Assembly: GCA_034926865.1 (NCBI GenBank)
Contig: JAYFQP010000018.1
Location: forward strand, 1 to 18,893
Direction of reading: 5' to 3'
DNA length: 18,893 bases
Origin: RGIG1902 sp034926865
GTDB taxonomy: Bacteria > Bacillota > Clostridia > Oscillospirales > Butyricicoccaceae
Made by a program: the position numbers and the translations under genes. Below the pieces are notes generated by a model. That model worked only from the letters and a program-made list of their open reading frames with translations. It was not told the origin of the DNA and ran no database searches. This document shows, piece after piece, positions 13,923 through 18,893 of this stretch; the stretch's first letter is position 1, and every line of letters starts with the position of its first letter.

Positions 13923-13978
13923 TGGCGGAAGCGGTGAGATTCGAACTCACGTGCCCTTGCGGACAACCGCATTTCGAG
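13923..13978 (-). tRNA. 3' half of tRNA-Ser (CGA): probable integrase attachment-site scar
   Basis: On the minus strand the sequence gives the anticodon loop CTCGAAA, the 3' anticodon strand TGCGG, a long variable arm with pairing GTCC-GCAA-GGGC, a T arm GTGAG-TTCGAAT-CTCAC, the acceptor 3' strand CGCTTCC, discriminator G and an encoded CCA. The long variable arm, anticodon CGA and discriminator G indicate serine. The 5' side is absent: the bases before the loop (CCAACGA) do not pair with TGCGG, and no D arm is present. A tRNA 3' half beginning at the anticodon loop, next to an integrase gene, is the usual core left by integration into a tRNA gene. Confidence 0.75.
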
Positions 13979-14019
13979 TCGTTGGAATCGGCTATCCTGG
14001 CGTGTCCTACAGTTGCTTT

Positions 14020-14205
14020 TGTGAGCGTTTGATAACGCCGAAAAATCTTGATTTCATGCGGGTTTGACGGCACAAAGCCGTTGGCTTCAGGGCTTCTGAA
14101 AAAATAGGCCGCTTAGCAGATTTTCAGAAAAAGTGTGAGCAAACTGTGAGCGCTTACCGTGTTGACGATTAAATACCGACACTTGCCGTTGCCGCAGATG
14201 TGAGC
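14020..14205 (+). repeat. Four direct copies of TGTGAGC beside the attachment scar
   Basis: TGTGAGC occurs at 14020-14026, 14134-14140, 14145-14151 and 14199-14205, all in the same orientation. The middle two are 11 bases apart, about one helical turn. A nearby inverted repeat, TTCTGAAAA at 14094-14102 and TTTTCAGAA at 14121-14129, adds to the structure. Clustered direct repeats beside a core site are what integrase arm-binding sites look like. No gene lies in 13980-14213. Confidence 0.45.
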
Positions 14206-14213
14206 AATGCACC

Positions 14214-15104
14214 TTAAAACAGCGACATCTGTTCACCTGTCTGCTTGTCCTCAAAGGCATTCAGGTACGCAAACACAGAATCAGGGGTATACAGAACGTC
14301 GTGCTGTGAACATTCCTCACGGAATATCTTCATCAAGGCTGCATGATTGGGGCTTGTACATGAATAGCTGTTACCAAACGTCCGTATGTAGCGTTCCTTC
14401 ATTCCGGGAAAATGCTCGTCCAATTTTTGATAAAAATATTCTCGGTCGCCCTCCCGCAGCGTTACGCCCATATCAAAGCAGATGATGCCCTTCACATTTG
14501 CCTCCCAGCACATATCCAGAAGTCCGTGCAAGTTTTCCTCGGTATCGTTAATAAAGGGGAGAATCGGAGAGAGCCATACCACCGTAGGGATTCCCTCATC
14601 CCGCAGAATGTTTAAAACCTCCGCCCTTCTTGCGGTGGTACAGACGTTTGGCTCAAGTACGCGGCAGAGGTTTTCGTCAAAAGTTGTTAAAGTCATCTGC
14701 ACCACGCACTTGCTTTTTTTGTTGATACTATTCAGCAAATCCAAATCCCGTAAAATCAAATCCGATTTGGTGATGACCGAAAAGCCAAATCCGCGTCGGT
14801 CAATGATTTCCAGACACCGTCTGGTAAGACGCTCACGCTTTTCAAGCGGCAGATACGGGTCGCACATGGAGCCGGTTCCGATCATACAACGGCTGCGCTT
14901 GCGGCGCAGAGCATTCTCCAGCAACTCTGGTGCATTGCGCTTGACTTCCACATCTTCGAAGTCATGATTCATCTGGTAGCATTTACTGCGAGAATCACAG
15001 TAAATGCAGCCGTGGGTACAGCCACGGTAGAGGTTCATGCCGTTTTTGGCGGAGAGAATCCCTCTGACGTCCTGATAATGCGTGGCAAGTCCCTCCTCAT
15101 TCAT
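14214..15104 (-). CDS. SPL-family radical SAM protein
   Basis: A 296-residue radical S-adenosylmethionine enzyme. The 4Fe-4S motif is CTHGCIYC (C29, C33, C36; spacing Cx3Cx2C) within GMNLYRGCTHGCIYCDSRS. The following GTGSMCDPYLPLE, FSVITKSDLILRDLDLL, VQMTLTTFDENLCRVLEP and WLSPILPFINDTEENL blocks are typical of the spore-photoproduct-lyase-like (Rv2578c-type) family. Its members are rarely characterised; repair of DNA lesions is one possibility, not shown. The ATG at 15104-15102 overlaps the last 8 bases of the ATPase gene, so translation of the two is coupled. The C terminus (DKQTGEQMSLF) ends in a hydrophobic tail. Confidence 0.87.
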   Translation of the reverse strand: MNEEGLATHYQDVRGILSAKNGMNLYRGCTHGCIYCDSRSKCYQMNHDFEDVEVKRNAPELLENALRRKRSRCMIGTGSMCDPYLPLEKRERLTRRCLEIIDRRGFGFSVITKSDLILRDLDLLNSINKKSKCVVQMTLTTFDENLCRVLEPNVCTTARRAEVLNILRDEGIPTVVWLSPILPFINDTEENLHGLLDMCWEANVKGIICFDMGVTLREGDREYFYQKLDEHFPGMKERYIRTFGNSYSCTSPNHAALMKIFREECSQHDVLYTPDSVFAYLNAFEDKQTGEQMSLF

Positions 15105-15840
15105 CCAATAAATAATGCAACATCTTCTCGGGATTCTCAAGAAAGCGGCGGGTTAGCTGATAATGCTCGGTTTCCCGATAGTCCACAGAAGAAATTGAAT
15201 CCTCCGACAGTTGGTATACCTCCGCGCCGGGATAGGCCATTAAAATGGGCGAGTGTGTTGCGATAATAAACTGTGAGTGATTCCCTACCAGCGCATGGAT
15301 ATGCGCCAGCAAAGTCATCAGCCGACTGGGAGAAAGCGCCGCCTCTGGCTCGTCCAGCAGATACAGGCCATCTCCCCCAAAACGGTTTTCCACCAGAGAA
15401 AGAAAACTCTCGCCATGGGACTGCTCATGCAGTGACCGGTCACCATAGCCTGTCCGGATATGATTTTGAAACTCCGTTTCAAAAACCTCATCCAGATAAC
15501 TGGCTGCATTATAAAAGCTTTCGGCCCTCAAAAAGAAGCCATCCTTGGGGTAGGCGCTGCGCGAAAGGGTCAGATGGCGATATAAATCAGAGTGAGTCGC
15601 GCTGGTGGAGAAGCTGAAATTACGCGTGCCGCCCTCCGCATTAAAACCATATGCTGCAGCAATGGCTTCCAGCAAGGTTGATTTGCCGGAACCGTTTTCG
15701 CCAACGAAAAAGGTCACTGCCTTGGAAAAGTGCAGCTCTCCCTGTCTGGAAAGATGCCGTACCACTGGCAGGCGGGAAAGATATGAACAATCTTCCACCG
15801 GAGAGTTCAGCCGCACACTGCTGATATAATTTCGTTCCAT
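15097..15840 (-). CDS. ABC/SMC-like AAA ATPase
   Basis: A 247-residue soluble ATPase of the predicted-ATPase group related to ABC and RecF/SMC proteins. Walker A is GENGSGKST at 47-55, an ABC-type signature is SHGES at 141-145, Walker B is GLYLLDEPEAALS at 158-170, and the H-loop is ATHSP at 194-198. It has no coiled coil and no nuclease domain, so it is a single ATPase module that probably dimerises on ATP. The start ATG at 15840 follows AGGAGAGG by 10 bases; another ATG four bases upstream is in a different frame. It is the first gene of a two-gene unit with the radical SAM gene, transcribed from the promoter at 15883-15911. The role is unknown. Confidence 0.87.
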   Translation of the reverse strand: MERNYISSVRLNSPVEDCSYLSRLPVVRHLSRQGELHFSKAVTFFVGENGSGKSTLLEAIAAAYGFNAEGGTRNFSFSTSATHSDLYRHLTLSRSAYPKDGFFLRAESFYNAASYLDEVFETEFQNHIRTGYGDRSLHEQSHGESFLSLVENRFGGDGLYLLDEPEAALSPSRLMTLLAHIHALVGNHSQFIIATHSPILMAYPGAEVYQLSEDSISSVDYRETEHYQLTRRFLENPEKMLHYLLDE

Positions 15841-15882
15841 CCATGATCATCCTCTCCTGTCACTCCCGCAAAGTTATAACTC

Positions 15883-15911
15883 AGTATACCAAATTTGGCC
15901 TCCTATGTGAA
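15883..15911 (-). promoter_or_regulatory. Promoter of the AAA-radical SAM operon
   Basis: On the minus strand TTCACA (15911-15906), a 17-base spacer, and TATACT (15888-15883). The start codon lies about 43 bases downstream of the -10. Confidence 0.7.
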
Positions 15912-15983
15912 GCATATGAACGGTGACAGTTTATAATAGTGTGATGTTATTCCGAATATTCATTATAATTATGTGTGAGTCGG

Positions 15984-16013
15984 TTGACTATTTCTGGTTT
16001 TTCGAGGTATAAT
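15984..16013 (+). promoter_or_regulatory. Promoter of the DUF4143 ATPase gene
   Basis: TTGACT at 15984-15989, an 18-base spacer and consensus TATAAT at 16008-16013. Transcription would start near 16020, inside the first of two 14-base direct repeats. Confidence 0.75.
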
Positions 16014-16059
16014 ATATAATAATGTGATAATACACGCGCAAGCGCATATAATAATGTGA
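16014..16059 (+). repeat. Two 14-base direct repeats in the ATPase leader
   Basis: ATATAATAATGTGA occurs at 16014-16027 and again at 16046-16059, 32 bases apart (about three helical turns). A 12-of-14 match, TTATAATAGTGTGA, is at 15931-15944. The short GC-rich centre ACACGCGCAAGCGCAT lies between the two exact copies. Possible operator sites. Confidence 0.55.
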
Positions 16060-16074
16060 GAAGGAGGCTGTGCG

Positions 16075-17412
16075 ATGGAACGGCTTATTTTAAACGAACT
16101 GCTTAAATGGAAGGAATCGAAATATCGTAAGCCCCTTATTTTGAAAGGTGTTCGCCAGGTAGGAAAGACGTGGATACTAAAAGAATTTGGCAAAAGATAT
16201 TACGATAATGTCGCTTATTTTAACTTCGACGAAAACGAAGAGTACCGGCAGTTTTTCGAAACCACGAATGATATCAGTCGTATCCTACAAAACCTTGTTT
16301 TTGCAAGCGGTCAGAAAATCACGCCTGAAAGAACGCTGATTATCTTTGATGAGGTTCAGGACAGCCCAAAAGTAATCAACTCCATGAAGTATTTTTGCGA
16401 AAACGCACCTGAATACCATATTGCTTGCGCTGGCTCACCTTTGGGGATTGCTCTTTCCAAGCCATCATCTTTTCCGGTTGGCATGGTGGACTTTATGCAA
16501 ATCAACCCCATGACCTTCACCGAGTTCTTGTTTGCAAACGGTGATGAAAATTTGGTCGATTACTTGAATAGCGTTGAGACGCTTACTCCGATACCAGACG
16601 CTTTCTTCAACCCCCTCTATGAGAAACTAAAAATGTATTATGTTACAGGCGGCATGCCGGAGCCCGTCAAAATGTGGACGCAGGAACGGGATATTGAAAT
16701 GATGCAAACCGCCCTGTCCAACATTATAGGCGCTTATGAGCGGGATTTTGCAAAGCACCCGGATGTCGGGGAGTTCCCGAAAATATCACTGATCTGGAAG
16801 TCGATCCCCTCCCAGCTTGCTAAGGAAAATAAAAAATTCATTTATAAAGTGGCCAAGGAGGGCGCACGGGCAAGAGAATATGAGGATGCGCTTCAGTGGC
16901 TTGTTGACGCCCAGCTTGTGAGCAAAATTTACCGCAGCAGTGAGCCGGGGCTTCCTATTTCTGCCTACGATGACCTGACGGCTTTTAAGCTTTATCTGGT
17001 TGATGTAGGATTGCTCCGCCGTCTTGCTTTGCTTGCGCCCTCCGCTTTCTCGGAGGGTAACAGGCTTTTTACAGAGTTCAAGGGTGCGCTCAGTGAAAAC
17101 TATGTGCTGCAGGCTCTTAATAATCAATTCGAGGTAACACCGCGTTATTGGTCAGTCATTAACCCTTCCTACGAGGTGGATTTTCTCATTCAGCGAGAAA
17201 ACGATATTTTCCCTGTTGAAGTTAAGTCGGAAGACAACATTGATAGCACGAGCCTTAAGAAATTCAAGGAGAAATTTGCCGACAGGGTCAAGCTGCGTAT
17301 CCGTTTTTCACTCGACAACCTGAAGCTAGACGGAGATGTACTGAACATTCCGCTTTTTATGGCGGACTACGCCGATAAGCTGATCGGTTTGGCGCTAAAA
17401 CAAAAGCATTAA
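16075..17412 (+). CDS. AAA_14/DUF4143 ATPase
   Basis: A 445-residue P-loop ATPase of the large clostridial and Bacteroidetes family with an N-terminal AAA_14 domain and a C-terminal DUF4143 domain. Walker A is GVRQVGKT at 25-32, Walker B is LIIFDEVQ at 88-95, and AGSPLGIALS at 119-128 is the sensor-like stretch. The C-terminal domain holds a PD-(D/E)xK-like set: E341 (GALSENYVLQ), D369 (YEVDF) and E382-x-K384 (FPVEVKS). That suggests a nuclease or nucleic-acid-binding fold, though activity is unproven. These proteins are common, often patchily distributed and of unknown function. The ATG at 16075 has AAGGAGG at 16061-16067, its own promoter and a following terminator, so it is a single-gene unit. 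Confidence 0.9.
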   Translation: MERLILNELLKWKESKYRKPLILKGVRQVGKTWILKEFGKRYYDNVAYFNFDENEEYRQFFETTNDISRILQNLVFASGQKITPERTLIIFDEVQDSPKVINSMKYFCENAPEYHIACAGSPLGIALSKPSSFPVGMVDFMQINPMTFTEFLFANGDENLVDYLNSVETLTPIPDAFFNPLYEKLKMYYVTGGMPEPVKMWTQERDIEMMQTALSNIIGAYERDFAKHPDVGEFPKISLIWKSIPSQLAKENKKFIYKVAKEGARAREYEDALQWLVDAQLVSKIYRSSEPGLPISAYDDLTAFKLYLVDVGLLRRLALLAPSAFSEGNRLFTEFKGALSENYVLQALNNQFEVTPRYWSVINPSYEVDFLIQRENDIFPVEVKSEDNIDSTSLKKFKEKFADRVKLRIRFSLDNLKLDGDVLNIPLFMADYADKLIGLALKQKH

Positions 17413-17419
17413 TAAACGC

Positions 17420-17457
17420 ACCGCTTTGCTGGCAATAGAACAGCAAGGCGGTTTTTT
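17420..17457 (+). terminator. Rho-independent terminator after DUF4143 ATPase
   Basis: ACCGCTTTGCTG and CAGCAAGGCGGT form a 12-bp stem with one G-U pair and a 9-base loop, followed by a run of T to 17457. It starts 8 bases after the stop codon. Confidence 0.88.
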
Positions 17458-17533
17458 CCAGACAATTTTACAGTTGTTAATTTTGCCGTTCTCATTCGTG
17501 AGGGCGGCATTTCGCGTTTGAGGAGGTTTCTTT

Positions 17534-17710
17534 ATGCCGAGATTATCAAAAAAGCTTAAGCAGGAAATGGCGGTTTTCATCAACCCTAAAACCGGAAAGC
17601 GTCAGTACAATTCCCTGTGCCAGAGCTGTGTCCATGACTGTAAACAGAGCTACAGGGCAAGCGTTGTTGTCTGTCCAAGGTTCTGTAAAAGTAGCAGGAG
17701 GTCAAAATGA
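17534..17710 (+). CDS. 58-residue cysteine-rich mobile-element protein
   Basis: The frame ATG 17534 to TGA 17708-17710 has a strong GAGGAGG site upstream and overlaps the start codon of the next gene (ATGA), so it is certainly translated in one unit with it. The product MPRLSKKLKQEMAVFINPKT continues with a basic, cysteine-rich part: CQSCVHDC (C29, C32, C36) and CPRFC (C47, C51). That pattern suggests a small zinc-binding fold. From memory, proteins starting MPRLSKKLK with a CxxCxHDC motif recur beside replication-type genes in clostridial integrative elements. Their function is not known to me. Confidence 0.8.
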   Translation: MPRLSKKLKQEMAVFINPKTGKRQYNSLCQSCVHDCKQSYRASVVVCPRFCKSSRRSK

Positions 17711-18471
17711 ACGGGGTGAAAAACAGGTTTCGATATGAAACGCCGTTTACGATCGTCGATAGCGCCGTGCTGATGAATGAAGGGCTGTCCGTTTACGATA
17801 AGGCTGTCTACTGCATTCTCTGCTCGTACGCGAGCAATACGGATAAAAGCTGCTATCCATCCTACAAGACCATAGCGAGGAAAGCCCGTTGTTCCCGCCG
17901 AAAGGTTATCAGCGTTATCTCACATCTCGAGGAGCTGGGTCTTGTAGAGAAGCAGGAGCAGTTCAACACGGTCGGCGATAACACGAGCAATCTTTACATC
18001 ATCAAGACATCAGCCGATGCAAGGAAAACACTACCCGGTGCTCCGCATACACCACCGCCAGATGCATGTGCTTCACCACCCAATGCAGAAAACACACCAC
18101 CTGATGCAGAGTCTTCACCCGAACTAAACGTAAAAGGCCATACTCAGATAGACTATTTTCATCTGTCTATCTATCAGCCGGACGAGCTGGACAGGCTGAA
18201 GGAGTGTATCGATTATAGCTATTTCAAGGAAAGCTTTCCCGATAAAATCCTGTTCATCGATAGCCTGCTCGGTTACATTATGGAGCTGCGGCAGGAGGAC
18301 AAGCCCGAACTTCGGAGCCTGCTGCTCAGCATTAATGACCTTACCATTCTGGAGTTTCTTGAAAAAATGAAGGGGCAGAACATGAGCGGTGTAAAGAATA
18401 TCAAGGCTTATATCAAAAAAGTATTCGTAGAATTTCTCCGGGAGCGTGAGGTGTATTCAGCGATTATTTAA
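17707..18471 (+). CDS. HTH_36-like helix-turn-helix protein of an integrative element
   Basis: A 254-residue protein with an N-terminal winged helix (about residues 12-100; SVYDKAVYCILCSYASNTDKSCYPSY, cited only as the region 28-54, then TIARKARCSRRKVISVISHLEELGLVEK). This is the HTH_36 layout found in replication-initiator-like proteins of plasmids and integrative elements. Residues about 105-140 are a proline-rich linker with imperfect repeats (APHTPPPDA, ASPPNAENTPPDAE). The C-terminal half (about 145-254) is helical and acidic, similar to the DUF6017-type domain I recall behind this HTH. Its start overlaps the stop of the cysteine-rich gene. A role in replication or maintenance of the element is inference. 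Confidence 0.82.
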   Translation: MNGVKNRFRYETPFTIVDSAVLMNEGLSVYDKAVYCILCSYASNTDKSCYPSYKTIARKARCSRRKVISVISHLEELGLVEKQEQFNTVGDNTSNLYIIKTSADARKTLPGAPHTPPPDACASPPNAENTPPDAESSPELNVKGHTQIDYFHLSIYQPDELDRLKECIDYSYFKESFPDKILFIDSLLGYIMELRQEDKPELRSLLLSINDLTILEFLEKMKGQNMSGVKNIKAYIKKVFVEFLREREVYSAII

Positions 18472-18605
18472 GTGATAGGACTGGACATCATAACAGGCTT
18501 TACATCGGCCAAAGAACGCGACAGAACGTCAAATTATCGTTGCAGGTAAACTTACCCTGCCCCTCGTCAAACAAACGCCGCACAGGGCCGAATATGCCGG
18601 ATTTC

Positions 18606-18628
18606 AGCACCCACAGGGTGCTTTTTTT
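18606..18628 (+). terminator. Rho-independent terminator
   Basis: AGCACCC and GGGTGCT form a perfect 7-bp stem with a 3-base loop followed by seven T. It ends the HTH-gene transcript before the oriT-like region. Confidence 0.88.
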
Positions 18629-18762
18629 ACGCCCTCTATCGAATTGTTTTTTTCTCTGTTTTAGCCCATCGTCTCTCGTCTACCGTCCTTCGTCGTACCC
18701 CTGTTTTTGCCGCCACAATGAGTGTGTCATGATGGGCGACAAAAACTGCGGCGAAGCGAAGG

Positions 18763-18875
18763 CTGCAAAAAGGCGCAGTCAGCGCCTTTTTGCAGTCAAT
18801 GCGAAGCCGCCGACGGGGTGCCGGGGTGTCCCCGGCCGCGCACCTTGCCAACGGCAAGGTATAGTGCGTTATACC
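18763..18875 (+). other. Candidate origin of transfer (oriT) with nested inverted repeats
   Basis: Four inverted repeats follow each other: CTGCAAAAAGGCGC with GCGCCTTTTTGCAG (18763-18795, 14 bp perfect); GCCGGGG with CCCCGGC (18820-18836); ACCTTGCC with GGCAAGGT (18842-18860); and GGTATA with TATACC (18858-18875) around GTGCGT. The last reads GTATAGTGCGTTATAC, one base different from the pMV158 nick region GTATAGTGTGTTATAC as I remember it (cut after GTG-T-G). An oriT at this place, after the HTH gene of an integrative element, is plausible. The relaxase gene would lie beyond the window. Confidence 0.55.
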
Positions 18876-18893
18876 GCCGGCCAAACGCACGGC

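Larger units (their letters stand above)
18472..18893. other. Gene-free, repeat-rich region after the HTH gene
   Basis: No supported gene on either strand; an 84-codon minus-strand frame is produced by the GC-rich repeats. In order there are an inverted repeat GCAGGTAA/TTACCCTGC at 18542-18560, a terminator at 18606-18628, then the string of hairpins and the nick-like sequence described as a candidate oriT. Confidence 0.6.

Noticed and set aside
18636..18890. 84-codon minus-strand frame
   Set aside because: Composed of the GC-rich inverted repeats of the oriT-like region; arginine-rich product without domain.
1..18893. CRISPR arrays, rRNA genes, intact insertion sequences
   Set aside because: No regularly spaced direct repeats, no rRNA motifs and no transposase frame were seen in the window.

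Overview
The window looks like the chromosome of a low-to-mid GC Firmicute of the class Clostridia, carrying accessory DNA. The evidence is near-universal AGGAGG-type ribosome binding sites, compact intergenic hairpin terminators, and gene families typical of clostridial genomes: a VanR-type regulator, PadR/DUF1048, TsaA/TrmO-like, AlkD, an SPL-type radical SAM protein, an AAA_14/DUF4143 ATPase and clostridial integrative-element genes. No species can be named from sequence alone.

Layout. 1-917 (minus): a VanS-like sensor kinase cut by the window edge and a VanR-like response regulator. 1388-5718: mostly independent small genes, several followed by their own hairpin. They encode a TrmO/TsaA protein, a GNAT acetyltransferase (minus), a cupin, a 3-hydroxyacyl-CoA dehydrogenase preceded by a Rex-like inverted repeat, a DtxR/MntR-type metal regulator and a second cupin. 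5832-6940 (minus): a decayed transporter locus in which PadR and DUF1048 genes survive under a palindromic promoter/operator, while the ABC ATPase after them stops at 42 codons and a membrane-protein tail lies beyond. 7447-9618: a possible operon of MBL hydrolase, AlkD-like DNA glycosylase and two membrane proteins. 9705-11087: a second GNAT and a Vat/CatB-type acyltransferase.

11382-14210 is a decaying, mobile-element-derived zone. It holds a frameshifted unknown gene, an isochorismatase-family gene with an in-frame TGA, an intact small hypothetical gene, and a chimeric reading frame. The chimera joins a KTA-repeat segment (conjugative-element type) to the C-terminal half of a tyrosine integrase. 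Directly after it lie a bidirectional hairpin and the 3' half of a tRNA-Ser (CGA) without its 5' half, which looks like an attachment-site scar, flanked by four copies of TGTGAGC.

14214-15840 (minus) is an overlapping pair, an ABC/SMC-like AAA ATPase followed by an SPL-family radical SAM protein, with a good promoter. Divergent from it is a DUF4143 ATPase. From 17534 a mobile-element module begins: a 58-residue cysteine-rich protein overlapping an HTH (HTH_36-like) protein, a terminator, and a run of inverted repeats ending in a sequence very like the pMV158 nick region. This is a candidate transfer origin continuing beyond the window.

No complete new system is proven. The most interesting points are the candidate oriT, the int/tRNA scar with its chimeric ORF, the AAA + radical SAM pair, and the Rex-like operator before the dehydrogenase.
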